Below, piece after piece: positions 56,022 through 64,000 of a stretch of DNA of 64,000 nt. Below the pieces are notes generated by a model. It saw only the letters and a program-made list of their open reading frames with translations, was not told where the DNA came from and made no database searches. Origin of the DNA: CAWIMX01 sp963792785. GTDB lineage: Bacteria; Acidobacteriota; Vicinamibacteria; Vicinamibacterales; CAVVIG01. Location of the stretch: NCBI GenBank assembly GCA_963792785.1, contig CAWBXO010000001.1:124001-188000 (forward strand). Direction: 5' to 3'. Both the position numbers and the translations under genes were made by a program. Position 1 is the first letter of the stretch. Every line of letters starts with the position of its first letter.

Positions 56022-56750
56022 ATGAAGAGAGCAGAACGCCGGCATCTGAAGGACAACGAGCTCGCGAGCTTCGCGGCCGTGACCCTCGAAATTTACGCGG
56101 CCCGCAAGAAGCAGGTTATCGCGGGCGCCGTGGCGCTGGTGCTGATCGCCGTGGCCGCCGCGGGCTATTCGGTCTGGCGGGGACGCATCTCGGCGAGCGC
56201 GGCGGCGCTGCTGTCCGATGCGCTCCTCGTCACCGAGACGCGCGTCGGCCCCCCGGCCGACCCGGACTCGCCCGACAAGTCGGAGTCGTTTCCCACCGAG
56301 CGCGCCCGCTCGCAGGCGGCGCTCACGAAGTTCAAGGTGGCCGCCGACTCGTATCCGACCACCCAGTCCGGCATCCTCGCGCGCTACCTCGAGGCCTCCA
56401 CCCGCATGTCGCTCGGCTTCCCCGAGCAGGCCGGGCAGTCCTACCAGCAGGTGATCGACGTCGCCGGCGCTGGCTCGCTCTACGGCCGCATGGCCCGGCT
56501 CGGCCTGGCCGAAGCGCAGGCGCAGACGGGGCAGTTCGACCCGGCCATCGCCACCTTCAAGGAGCTCGCCGATCAGGCCGACGCGCCCATGCCGAAGGAC
56601 GCCATCCTCATGCAGCTCGCGCGCGTGTACCGCGACGCGGGCAAGACCGCCGAGGCGCGCGAGACCTTCGACCGCATCGTGAAGGAGTTCCCGAACTCGC
56701 CCTTCATGACCGACGCGCAGAACGAGATCGAGGCGCTCGAAACGACGTAG
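56022..56750 (+). CDS. YfgM-like membrane-anchored TPR protein
   Basis: The 242-residue protein has a cytoplasmic N-terminal segment (RRHLKDNELASF), one membrane helix (VIAGAVALVLIAVAAAGYSVW, about 33-53) and periplasmic tetratricopeptide-like helices (GRMARLGLAEAQAQTGQFDPA, LARVYRDAGKTAEARETFDRI). YfgM-type proteins work with the Sec translocon and periplasmic chaperones. It starts eight bases after the tandem repeat and precedes the nicotinate gene by one base. Confidence 0.82.
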   Translation: MKRAERRHLKDNELASFAAVTLEIYAARKKQVIAGAVALVLIAVAAAGYSVWRGRISASAAALLSDALLVTETRVGPPADPDSPDKSESFPTERARSQAALTKFKVAADSYPTTQSGILARYLEASTRMSLGFPEQAGQSYQQVIDVAGAGSLYGRMARLGLAEAQAQTGQFDPAIATFKELADQADAPMPKDAILMQLARVYRDAGKTAEARETFDRIVKEFPNSPFMTDAQNEIEALETT

Positions 56751-56751
56751 G

Positions 56752-58080
56752 GTGGCCGATCCCAGTCCGGCGCTGATCACCGATCTCTACCAGCTCACGA
56801 TGCTCCAGGCGTACGCCGAGGAGCACATGCGCGAGCGCGCCGTGTTCAGCCTCTTCGTCCGCCGGCTGCCCGCCGGGCGCAACTACCTGCTGGCCTGCGG
56901 CCTCGACCCCGTGCTCGAGTACCTCGAGTCGCTGCGGTTCGACGAGCCGGCCCTCGCGTACCTCGGGTCGCTCGGCCGCTTCTCCCCGGCCTTCCTGCAG
57001 TCGCTGGCCTCGCTGCGCTTCACGGGCGACGTGGACGCCGTGCCCGAGGGCACGCCGGTGTTCGGTGGTGAGCCCATCCTCGAGATCGCGGCGCCGATCG
57101 CCGAGGCACAGCTCGTCGAGACGTTCGTGATGAACCAGATCTCCCTGCAGACCGTGCTCGCCTCGAAAGCGGCGCGCGTGGTCGAGGCCGCGGGCGGGCG
57201 CCGCGTGGTCGACTTCGGCCTGCGCCGCATGCACGGCACGGACGCCGGCCTGAAGGGCGCGCGCGTGTTCCACATCGCCGGCGTCGACGCCACGTCGAAC
57301 GTCGCGGCCGGGCAGGTCTACGGCATCCCCGTCGCCGGCACGATGGCCCACAGCTACATCCAGGCGCACGACGACGAGTACGAGGCCTTCAAGGCGTTCG
57401 CGCGCCTCTATCCCGAGACGATTCTCCTGGTCGACACGTACGACACGCTCGCGGCCATCGACAAGGTGGTGCGGCTGTCGCGCGAGGTGGGATCCGGCTT
57501 CCGCGTGTCGGGCGTGCGGCTCGACTCGGGCGATCTCGCCGCCCTCGCCCGCGAGGCGCGTCAGCGGCTCGACGCGGCGGGGCTCGATGGGGTCCGGATC
57601 TTCGCGAGCGGCGGCCTCGACGAGGCGACGATCGCGGGCCTGGTGGCCGCCGGGGCGCCGATCGACGGCTTCGGCGTCGGCACCGACATGGGCGTGTCGC
57701 GCGACGCGCCGGCCGTCGACATCGCCTACAAGCTGGTCGAGTACGCCGGGCGGCCGCGGCTGAAGACGTCGCCGGGGAAGGCGTCGCTGCCGGGGCCCAA
57801 GCAGGTGTATCGCATCGAGTCGGGCGGCATGGCCGATCACGACGTGCTCGCGGGGCGCGACGAGCCGATTCCGGGACGGCCGCTGCTTCGGGCGGTGATG
57901 CGCGGCGGCCACCGCCTCCTGGCGGGCCGCGTGACGCTCGACGACGCGCGCGCGCATGCGCGGGAGGAACTCGGGCGCCTGCCGGCGCGGATCCGCGCCC
58001 TCGCGCCCGCCGATCCGCCCTACGTCGTGGAGCTCAGCGCCGCCCTGGCGTCCGGCGCGGCCAATCAGGTCGCTCGCTGA
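56752..58080 (+). CDS. pncB: Nicotinate phosphoribosyltransferase
   Basis: The 442-residue enzyme makes nicotinate mononucleotide from nicotinate and PRPP with ATP hydrolysis, feeding NAD synthesis. It has TDLYQLTMLQAY at the start, FGLRRMHGTDAGL, GTMAHSYIQAHDDEYEAF with the conserved His, LVDTYDT and SGVRLDSGDLA. The start is GTG 56752. The 3' end overlaps the convergent deoxyhypusine-synthase-like gene by 16 bases. Confidence 0.94.
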   Translation: MADPSPALITDLYQLTMLQAYAEEHMRERAVFSLFVRRLPAGRNYLLACGLDPVLEYLESLRFDEPALAYLGSLGRFSPAFLQSLASLRFTGDVDAVPEGTPVFGGEPILEIAAPIAEAQLVETFVMNQISLQTVLASKAARVVEAAGGRRVVDFGLRRMHGTDAGLKGARVFHIAGVDATSNVAAGQVYGIPVAGTMAHSYIQAHDDEYEAFKAFARLYPETILLVDTYDTLAAIDKVVRLSREVGSGFRVSGVRLDSGDLAALAREARQRLDAAGLDGVRIFASGGLDEATIAGLVAAGAPIDGFGVGTDMGVSRDAPAVDIAYKLVEYAGRPRLKTSPGKASLPGPKQVYRIESGGMADHDVLAGRDEPIPGRPLLRAVMRGGHRLLAGRVTLDDARAHAREELGRLPARIRALAPADPPYVVELSAALASGAANQVAR

Positions 58081-59153
58081 CGCGCATCCTCGAAGCGATC
58101 CGAGGGCGCGGGCTGGCCGTCGACGGTCATCGTCCGGCCAGCGAGGGTGAACACCGGCGCCTTGCGGCGAGCGAGCAGGTCGGGTCCAGTCGCCGTCAGC
58201 GCGCTGACGAGGAGCGGCAGGGCGATCGTCGCGTCGGCCTGTACGGTCACTCGCTCCGCGTCGGCCGCCAGCTTCCCCCAGCTCTGCGCTTCCTCGAGGC
58301 TCGACCCCGACGCCCCGCCGAAGTGCGGCACGTCGGTGACGATCTGCAGCGCGTAGCGATGGCCCGTGACGTCCGGGCTGTAGAACTCGGCCTGCACGCT
58401 CGCCTGATTGATGAAGTTCTTCGGCGTCCCGCCGCCGAGCACGACCGACGCCGTGTGCGGCCGCCGGATGACCAGGTTCGCCGACTCGACGATGTCGCCG
58501 ATCACGTCGGAGAAGCCCTTGGACGGATCCTGCTGCCGGGCCTGCGAGAGGCCCATACCGATGGAGGAGTCCGCGATGGCCGGGCAGAAGATCGGCACGT
58601 TGGCCCGGTAGGCCGCCGTCAGGATCCCGTCGCGCTCGGTCGTCTTCCAGAGGTGCCCGCCGAGCGCGTAAAGGAATTCCCGCGTCGTGTACGGCCGCGA
58701 CTCGAGCGTGGCGGCGAAGGATGCGATCCAGTTGTCGTTGTCGATGAACTCTTCCTCATCCGCGTACGTGTCGTAGACGCGGTCGATGCGCTCCTCGGCC
58801 AGGGCCGCGTCGTCCTCGTGCGGCGAGCCGACGTAGTGCCGGCGGCCCCGCGTTTCGTGGAGGTCGTGGTAGAGGTTGGCGCCGGTCGAGACGAGGCAGT
58901 CCACGTAGCGGTTGGCGATCAGGTGCGCGACGATGAGCCGCAGGCCGCCGGCGCTGAGCGCGCCGGCCATGCCCATGAAGATCGTGACATCGTCGCCGAG
59001 CATCTTCTGCCAGACGCGCCGAGCGGTCGCGAGATTTCTCCCCTGGAACGAGATGCGCTCCATGCGCGACAACACCTGATCGGCGCTGAGACCGCCCTCG
59101 ACCGCGAACGGCTCGATGGGGGTGTGCAGGAACCGCGAGGGTTTTTTCGGCAT
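58065..59153 (-). CDS. Deoxyhypusine synthase-like protein
   Basis: The 362-residue protein belongs to the DHS family, which moves the aminobutyl group of spermidine using NAD. It has VTIFMGMAGALSAGGLRLIVA, STGANLYHDLHE, the IFCPAIADSSIGMGL strand, GGGTPKNFINQ and the active-site Lys region EEAQSWGKLA (about residue 292). Bacteria lack eIF5A, and homologues have been linked to other polyamine reactions such as homospermidine synthesis, so the acceptor is unknown. It is divergent from the YdcF gene with only 29 bp between them. Confidence 0.9.
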   Translation of the reverse strand: MPKKPSRFLHTPIEPFAVEGGLSADQVLSRMERISFQGRNLATARRVWQKMLGDDVTIFMGMAGALSAGGLRLIVAHLIANRYVDCLVSTGANLYHDLHETRGRRHYVGSPHEDDAALAEERIDRVYDTYADEEEFIDNDNWIASFAATLESRPYTTREFLYALGGHLWKTTERDGILTAAYRANVPIFCPAIADSSIGMGLSQARQQDPSKGFSDVIGDIVESANLVIRRPHTASVVLGGGTPKNFINQASVQAEFYSPDVTGHRYALQIVTDVPHFGGASGSSLEEAQSWGKLAADAERVTVQADATIALPLLVSALTATGPDLLARRKAPVFTLAGRTMTVDGQPAPSDRFEDARQRAT

Positions 59154-59170
59154 GCGCGCTCATTTAACCA

Positions 59171-59176
59171 TAAAGT
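59171..59176 (+). promoter_or_regulatory. -10 box of a probably leaderless ydcF-like gene
   Basis: TAAAGT ends six bases before GTG 59183. On the opposite strand TTAAAT (59162-59167) precedes the DHS ATG by eight bases, so both divergent genes may give leaderless or nearly leaderless mRNAs. Confidence 0.4.
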
Positions 59177-59182
59177 AAGCGC

Positions 59183-59959
59183 GTGATCGATTTCCTGAAA
59201 GCGTACTTCCATCTGGGATCGCCGGTGTTCGTCGTCGTCTCGTTCGGGCTGTGCGCGGCGTGGATCGCGTGGCGGCCCGCGTCGAGGGCCGCCCGGTGGG
59301 TGGTCGCGGTGGTGGTACTGGCCTACTGGATCGCGGCGACGCCGGCCGGCGCCAGGGCGCTGGCCGGCATGGTCGGCGGCGGCTATGGGCCGTTACCGAA
59401 CGCGGCGGCGGCCGAAGGCGCCGACACGATCGTGATCCTGAGTGGCGGCGAGATTTCCTACATGGTGGGCGGCGTCATGCTGCCGGCGCTGCCGCCTGAA
59501 GGCGTGATGCGTGCGCTCGAGGCCGCGCGGGTCTACCAGATGCTCGGCCACGGCACCATCATCAGCACCGGCGGCCGCGTCGATCCGGCGGTCCAGCTCG
59601 TGCCGGAGGCCGACGTGCTGCGCGAGGCGCTGGTGCGGGTCGGCGTGCCGGCGGGCGACATCGTGACGGAGGACGAGTCCCGCAACACGCGCGAGCAGGC
59701 GCTGGCGGTGGGGGATCTGCTCAAGGCGCGCGGCGTCACGAAGTTCGTGCTCGTGACGTCGAAGACGCATATGCGGCGATCGGTCGGCGCGTTCCGCGCG
59801 CTCGGCTTCGATCCGATCCCGTCAGCCTCGCCGATCCGATCCGAGCAATATCCCCCGGCGCCCTGGCTGCTACCGTCGGACGAGTGGCTCACGTTGTCGG
59901 ACATGGCGATCTATGACATGGCCGCGAACATCTATTACTGGTGGGAAGGGTGGATCTGA
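59183..59959 (+). CDS. YdcF-like (DUF218) membrane protein
   Basis: The 258-residue protein has two N-terminal hydrophobic segments (SPVFVVVSFGLCAAWIAW, WVVAVVVLAYWIAATPA) and a DUF218 domain: TIVILSGGEI, ISTGGRVDPA, EDESRNTREQALAV, VLVTSKTHMRRSVGAFRALGF. Such proteins bind nucleotide-like or envelope substrates and are tied to cell-wall metabolism (SanA/ElyC relatives). Start GTG 59183 is supported by the -10 spacing. Confidence 0.85.
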   Translation: MIDFLKAYFHLGSPVFVVVSFGLCAAWIAWRPASRAARWVVAVVVLAYWIAATPAGARALAGMVGGGYGPLPNAAAAEGADTIVILSGGEISYMVGGVMLPALPPEGVMRALEAARVYQMLGHGTIISTGGRVDPAVQLVPEADVLREALVRVGVPAGDIVTEDESRNTREQALAVGDLLKARGVTKFVLVTSKTHMRRSVGAFRALGFDPIPSASPIRSEQYPPAPWLLPSDEWLTLSDMAIYDMAANIYYWWEGWI

Positions 59960-59966
59960 CGCTGGC

Positions 59967-60003
59967 ATTTGGTGATTGGGTGATCTGGTGATTTGGTAAT
60001 TGG
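59967..60003. repeat. Degenerate octamer repeat (TTTGGTGA type)
   Basis: About four related units (TTTGGTGA, TTGGGTGA, TCTGGTGA, TTTGGTAA) lie after the YdcF gene. They resemble the array at 55297-55334. The rest of this gap, to 60105, shows nothing I can name. Confidence 0.55.
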
Positions 60004-60105
60004 TCGTCAATCTTACGGGTCCGGAGAGGCCCGGTTGCAGTCGGGACAGCACTCGGGCAGCCGGTACCCGTGGGATAGAACCCCCTGGCAGCCAGATGGG
60101 GATAA

Positions 60106-60513
60106 CTACAGCCGGCGGCGGATGGCCGTCGCGAACGTCTCCAGGTCCTGGAGGTGATTCGCGAGGATGTCCCTCACGATCGCGAGATCGACATCGTCGT
60201 ACGCGTGCACGAGGACGTTGCGGAAGCCCGCCATGTCGCGCAGCGTCGCGGTGAGCGCGGCATCGATCCAGCCGTCGCGCTGAAGAAGATCGAAGAGCTC
60301 GCGATTCGTGCGAGGCTCGCCGAGCCGGCGGTCCGACACGATGTGCGACGCCGCATCGAGCGCCGCCTGGATCGCGACCTGCAGGGTGTGTTCGACGAAT
60401 CGCTGCTCGCGGATGTCCGTCGCCAACACCTCGGGCCGTGCGAGCCGCTGAAGGTCGGAGACGCAAGATTCGATGAGCGCCAGTTTCTTGGCGAGGAGAG
60501 CCGGATCCGTCAC
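60106..60513 (-). CDS. hepT: HepT-like ribonuclease toxin
   Basis: The 135-residue helical protein has the HEPN active motif R98-N-V-L-V-H103-A-Y105 (RX4HXY), which in HepT toxins cuts RNA. The antitoxin gene lies upstream and overlaps by four bases (ATGA), the normal order of MntA-HepT modules, where the partner neutralises HepT by adding AMP to the motif tyrosine. Length is typical. Confidence 0.9.
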   Translation of the reverse strand: MTDPALLAKKLALIESCVSDLQRLARPEVLATDIREQRFVEHTLQVAIQAALDAASHIVSDRRLGEPRTNRELFDLLQRDGWIDAALTATLRDMAGFRNVLVHAYDDVDLAIVRDILANHLQDLETFATAIRRRL

Positions 60514-60908
60514 GCGCGCGTCTCGCGGGCCGCGCGGTACCGCGCCAGCACGGGCTCCAGGTCGAAGGCTTCGTTGCGCGTGCGGACCTCGTAGGCGATG
60601 CGGGCCGACGGATCGCGATCGACCAGCAGGCGGCCGTCGCGGAGCACGCGAATCCGGAGATCGACGGGCGCGTCGTTCAGGACGACCAGATCCACCGCGC
60701 GCCCAAGGGCACGCTCGAGATCGCCCTCCAGCGCCAGCCGTGGTCCGTCCAGCGTCCGTCGGGGGGGCGTGCTGAACAGGGCGGCGACGTCGACGTCGCT
60801 GTCGGGTCGCGCCGCGCCCCTGGCGACGGATCCGAACAGGTACACGGCGATGATCTCGTCGCGGGCGGCGAAGAGGTCGACGATTCGCTGCTCGATGGAC
60901 GGGTCCAC
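60510..60908 (-). CDS. mntA: MntA-like nucleotidyltransferase antitoxin
   Basis: The 132-residue minimal nucleotidyltransferase has G26-S27-X10-D38-V-D40 (GSVARGAARPDSDVDVA), the catalytic motif needed to adenylylate HepT. GTG 60908 is preceded by a perfect -10 box ending six bases away and no ribosome site, so the module is probably expressed from a leaderless mRNA. The third acidic residue of the site is likely in RAVDLVVLND. Confidence 0.9.
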   Translation of the reverse strand: MDPSIEQRIVDLFAARDEIIAVYLFGSVARGAARPDSDVDVAALFSTPPRRTLDGPRLALEGDLERALGRAVDLVVLNDAPVDLRIRVLRDGRLLVDRDPSARIAYEVRTRNEAFDLEPVLARYRAARETRA

Positions 60909-60914
60909 GCCGCG

Positions 60915-60920
60915 ATTATA
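60915..60920 (-). promoter_or_regulatory. -10 box of the toxin-antitoxin module
   Basis: TATAAT on the minus strand ends six bases before GTG 60908 and overlaps the stop of the upstream lipoprotein gene. The -35 is weak. Confidence 0.5.
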
Positions 60921-62451
60921 GCCCGCGGCCGACGTCCTTCAGGAACAGGAAGTTCGCCGTCGGGTCCAGGTGAATGCCCGTCAACGACCGCCGCGCGACG
61001 GCGTCGTTGTCGCGGTGCCATAGGCAGATGTACGGCACCTCTTCGGCGATGATCTGCTGCGCCTCGCCGTAAAGCGCCTTCCGCTTCGCCGTGTCGGTCT
61101 CGGTGGACGCGGCGTCGATCAACGCGTCCACGCGCGCGTTCGAGAAGAAGCCGCGGTTGAAGCCGTTCGGCGGCACTTGCCGCGAGTGAAACACGCGCCG
61201 CAGGATGTCGGGATCGGCGAGCGACCCGCCGGTCCACTGCAGCGTGTAGAGCTGAAAGTTGCCCGAGAGCACGTCGGCGTAAAGCGTCGCGAACTCGTAG
61301 GTCCGCACGTCCAGCTCGATGCCCGCCTCGCGCAGGTCCTGCTGAATCACGGTCGCCTGCAGCCGGCTGGCCTCGTTCGTCGACACCTTGAGCGTCAGAT
61401 GCAGCCGGGGCAGCGGGCCGGCGCCGTCGGGGTCCGGATAGCCGGCCTCGTCGAGCAGCGCCGCCGCCTTCGCGGGGTCGTGCGTGAACGAGAAGATATC
61501 CGGGTCGTACGCCCATGACACCGGCGGCAGCAGGCCGTCGGCGGGCCGCGCCTGGCCGCGGCGCAGATACTCGGTGATCGCCTGCCGGTCGATGGCGTAG
61601 CCGAGCGCCCGGCGGACCCGCACGTCCTGAAGAACAGGATCGCGCAGGTTGATGCCGACGTACTGGAAATCCGCGCCCGGCGCCTCGACGCTCTGCAGGT
61701 CGTCGTCCTTCGCGAGCTCGTAGACCATGTCGGGCGTCAGGTCGTTTACGACGAGGTCGAGGGTCCCCTTCCGCAGCTCGAGCCCCATCATCGTCAAATC
61801 CGGGATGACGCGCAGGATCACGCCGTCGTTCGCCGGCTTGCCGCCGAAGTAGTCGTCGAACGCGGACAGCTCGACGCGGTCGTCCGTGAGATACCGCACG
61901 AACTTGTACGGCCCGGTGCCGTTCAGATGACTCGCGAAGTCCGGCCCGGCGTCCTCGGACACGATCGGCGGGATCACGAGATTGACGGGAAATGATCCGA
62001 ACGGCTCGCTGAGCGTGAACTTCACCGTGTAACGATCCACGGCTTCGATCGACTGCAGGAGCCGGAACGCGCCCTTGATGGGCGACACGAAATCCGGCGC
62101 GAGCAGGCTCTCATAGGTGTGGACGACGTCGGCCGACGTCAGCTCGTGGCCGTCGTGGAACTTCACGCCCTGGCGGAGCGTGGCGATATACGTGGTCGGC
62201 GTGGGGTTGTCGAGGCGCTCCGCCAGGAGCGGCACCACGCGCAGGTGGTCGTCGAACGTCATCAGCGACGAGAACACCAGCTGCCCGACCCGCTGCGCCA
62301 CATCGTCCGTCGCGATGCGCGGGTCGAGGTTGTTCGGCCCGGACTGCACGCCGACGACGATGACGTTGGGGTTGTCGGTGGGGCGGTGCAGGCACGCGGG
62401 CGCTGCGAGGAGGGTGATGGCGAGGAGGGCGGCGACGGGCCGCCGCGTCAT
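60916..62451 (-). CDS. Peptide/nickel-type ABC transporter solute-binding lipoprotein
   Basis: The 511-residue protein has a lipobox (ITLLAAPAC, Cys20) and a family 5 solute-binding domain: NNLDPRIATDDVAQRV, TYIATLRQGVKFHDGHELTSADVV, GTGPYKFVRY, VRRALGYAIDRQAI and EVPYICLWHRDN. It would deliver peptides or similar solutes to a DppBCDF-type permease, but no permease gene is next to it. ATG 62451 overlaps the mutS stop (ATGA), so it is expressed with mutS. Confidence 0.92.
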   Translation of the reverse strand: MTRRPVAALLAITLLAAPACLHRPTDNPNVIVVGVQSGPNNLDPRIATDDVAQRVGQLVFSSLMTFDDHLRVVPLLAERLDNPTPTTYIATLRQGVKFHDGHELTSADVVHTYESLLAPDFVSPIKGAFRLLQSIEAVDRYTVKFTLSEPFGSFPVNLVIPPIVSEDAGPDFASHLNGTGPYKFVRYLTDDRVELSAFDDYFGGKPANDGVILRVIPDLTMMGLELRKGTLDLVVNDLTPDMVYELAKDDDLQSVEAPGADFQYVGINLRDPVLQDVRVRRALGYAIDRQAITEYLRRGQARPADGLLPPVSWAYDPDIFSFTHDPAKAAALLDEAGYPDPDGAGPLPRLHLTLKVSTNEASRLQATVIQQDLREAGIELDVRTYEFATLYADVLSGNFQLYTLQWTGGSLADPDILRRVFHSRQVPPNGFNRGFFSNARVDALIDAASTETDTAKRKALYGEAQQIIAEEVPYICLWHRDNDAVARRSLTGIHLDPTANFLFLKDVGRGL

Positions 62452-64000
62452 TCCTCCGCCTCTTTCTTGAGCTCCGCCAGCTTGGTCAGCGCCTCGAGGG
62501 GGGTCATCTGCTCGACGTCGAGCGCCGCCAGCTTGCCGCGCAGCGGATCCGCCATCGGCGCCGGCGCCTGGAACAGCGCGAGCTGCCGCTGCGGGTCGGC
62601 GGGCGTGCCGCTGATCGACGGCCGGCCGCCGCGGGTCAGCTCGTCGCGCTCGAGCGCCGACAGGATCGCGCGCGCGCGGTCGATGACCTGGCGGGGGAGG
62701 CCCGCGAGGCGCGCGACCTGGATGCCGTAGCTGCGATCCGATCGGCCCGGCACGATCTTGCGAAGGAAGATGATGTCGTCCTTGTACTCGCGCGCGGCGA
62801 CGTGGAAGTTCACCACGCCGGGTGTGGCGTCGGCGAGGTCGGTCAGCTCGTGGTAGTGCGTGGCGAAGAGCGTCTTCGGCCGCATCTTCGGGTTCGTGGC
62901 GAGGTATTCCGCCACGGCCCACGCGATGCTCAGGCCGTCGAACGTGGCCGTGCCGCGGCCGATCTCGTCAAGGACGACGAGGCTCCTGGACGAGGCCGTG
63001 TGCAGGATGTTCGCCGTCTCCTGCATCTCGACCATGAACGTCGAGTGGCCGCGCGCGATGTTATCGGAGGCGCCGACGCGCGCGAAGATGCGGTCGACGA
63101 GCGCCACCTTGGCCTCGCGCGCCGGCACGAACGAGCCGGCCTGCGCCATGACCGCGACGAGCGCCGTCTGGCGCAGGTACGTGGACTTGCCGCCCATGTT
63201 CGGGCCGGTGAGGATCACGAGCTGGTTCGCCGTGCCGTCGAGCGTGATGTCGTTCGGCACGAACGGATCCGCGCCGGTGCGGTGCTCGACCACGGGATGC
63301 CGCGCGTCCAGCACCACCATCTCGTCCTCGTCGTGGACGTGCGGCTTGGTGTAGTTGTGCACGGCGGCGGCTTCGGCGAAGCCGGAGAGGACGTCGAGGG
63401 CCGCCAGCGCCCGCGCGGTCGCCTGGATCGCCGGCGCTTCGGACGCCACCGCGCCGAGCAGGTCGGCGAAGAGCTCCAGCTCGCGCTCCAGGATGCGCTC
63501 GTCGGCGCCGAGCACGCGATCCTCGTGCTCCTTGAGGGCCGGCGTGATGTAACGCTCGCCGCCGGCGATGGTCTGCTTGCGGTGGTAGTCGGGCGGGACG
63601 TTGTGGAGGTTCGACTTGCTGACCTCGATGTAGTAGCCGAAGACGCGGTTGTAGCGGACCTTGAGCGAGTTGATCCCGGTGCGGGCCCGCTCGCGCTCTT
63701 CCATCTCCGCAATCACCTGCTTGCCCGAGCGGCTGATCTTCTTCAGGTCGTCGAGCGCGGGGTCCACGCCGTCGCGCGTGAAGCCGCCCTCGCGCGCGAG
63801 CGCGGGCGGGTCGTCCAGCAGGGTCTCGTCGATGCGCGAGCGCAGCGCGCCGAGATCGTCCAGCTCCGCGACCAGGGACCGCACGAGCGGCGCCTGCAGG
63901 TCGCCGAGGACCGTGCGGATGCGCGGGACCGAGGCGAGGGAGAGCTTCAGGCCGACCAGATCGCGCGGCCCGGCGGTGCCGAGGGCCGCGCGGGCCACGA
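62448..64000 (-). CDS. mutS: DNA mismatch repair protein MutS, C-terminal part
   Basis: The gene runs out at the right edge; about 517 codons are visible. It includes the end of the core lever domain, the clamp (GKQVIAEMEERERARTGIN), the ATPase with Walker A LTGPNMGGKSTYLRQ, the ST motif region ARGHSTFMVEMQETANIL, Walker B VVLDEIGRGTATFDG and the C-terminal dimerisation helices. The N-terminal mismatch-binding domain lies outside the window. An ATGA overlap joins it to the lipoprotein gene. Confidence 0.97.
   Translation of the reverse strand, partial: VARAALGTAGPRDLVGLKLSLASVPRIRTVLGDLQAPLVRSLVAELDDLGALRSRIDETLLDDPPALAREGGFTRDGVDPALDDLKKISRSGKQVIAEMEERERARTGINSLKVRYNRVFGYYIEVSKSNLHNVPPDYHRKQTIAGGERYITPALKEHEDRVLGADERILERELELFADLLGAVASEAPAIQATARALAALDVLSGFAEAAAVHNYTKPHVHDEDEMVVLDARHPVVEHRTGADPFVPNDITLDGTANQLVILTGPNMGGKSTYLRQTALVAVMAQAGSFVPAREAKVALVDRIFARVGASDNIARGHSTFMVEMQETANILHTASSRSLVVLDEIGRGTATFDGLSIAWAVAEYLATNPKMRPKTLFATHYHELTDLADATPGVVNFHVAAREYKDDIIFLRKIVPGRSDRSYGIQVARLAGLPRQVIDRARAILSALERDELTRGGRPSISGTPADPQRQLALFQAPAPMADPLRGKLAALDVEQMTPLEALTKLAELKKEAEE

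Overview
The window is one high-GC chromosomal segment with tight gene packing, many ATGA start/stop overlaps and no phage or insertion-sequence genes. The gene set resembles an environmental Acidobacteriota, possibly class Vicinamibacteria. It includes an XrtA/PEP-CTERM-type exopolysaccharide (EPS) locus, several sigma-54 response regulators, a bacterial deoxyhypusine-synthase homologue and short 7-8 bp tandem repeats between genes. The phylum is inferred from this style, not from a marker gene.

Positions 1-6385 hold the 3' end of a family 2 glycosyltransferase and two divergent genes for large secreted proteins: a beta-helix/CBM6 protein (421-3411, minus) and a CBM6/endonuclease-exonuclease-phosphatase protein (3914-6281, plus). 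They share a 502-bp control region with two sigma-54-type promoters and a pair of palindromic upstream sites.

Positions 6271-27645 are one long minus-strand EPS operon. In transcription order it encodes a Wza-like export protein, an outer-membrane barrel, a chain-length protein, a tyrosine-kinase-like ATPase, a polyprenyl-phosphate sugar transferase, a Wzx flippase, a nucleotidyltransferase, an ExeA-like ATPase, a UDP-sugar dehydrogenase, a glycosyltransferase, an O-antigen-ligase-like protein, a CDP-glycerol glycerophosphotransferase-like protein, a secreted PLD-family protein with two CBM6 domains, two glycosyltransferases and a Wzm/Wzt ABC exporter. A polymer containing phosphodiester links, handled by its own secreted phosphodiesterases, is the most interesting inference.

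Positions 27735-38740 are the regulatory and precursor section: three sigma-54 response regulators, two small soluble histidine kinases, a diguanylate cyclase, a second secreted beta-helix protein and glmS. Sigma-54-like -24/-12 elements lie in front of several of these genes, which suggests one regulon for matrix synthesis.

Positions 39053-54314 are housekeeping and stress genes: a BON lipoprotein, a J-domain protein, a lactate/malate-type dehydrogenase, a Ca2+ antiporter with a P-type ATPase whose DKTGT motif reads DKTRT, a trehalose synthase-phosphatase fusion, and a TetR-TolC-HlyD-ABC efflux operon. Positions 54329-64000 hold acyP, apt, tRNA-Arg(CCU), a TPR protein, nicotinate phosphoribosyltransferase, the deoxyhypusine-synthase-like gene, a YdcF protein, a MntA-HepT toxin-antitoxin pair, a peptide-type solute-binding lipoprotein and the 3' part of mutS.

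Five genes (EEP protein, glycosyltransferase, flippase, chain-length protein, TolC) carry a single extra base that breaks the frame. All five have intact coding content on both sides, so sequence error is as likely as real mutation.
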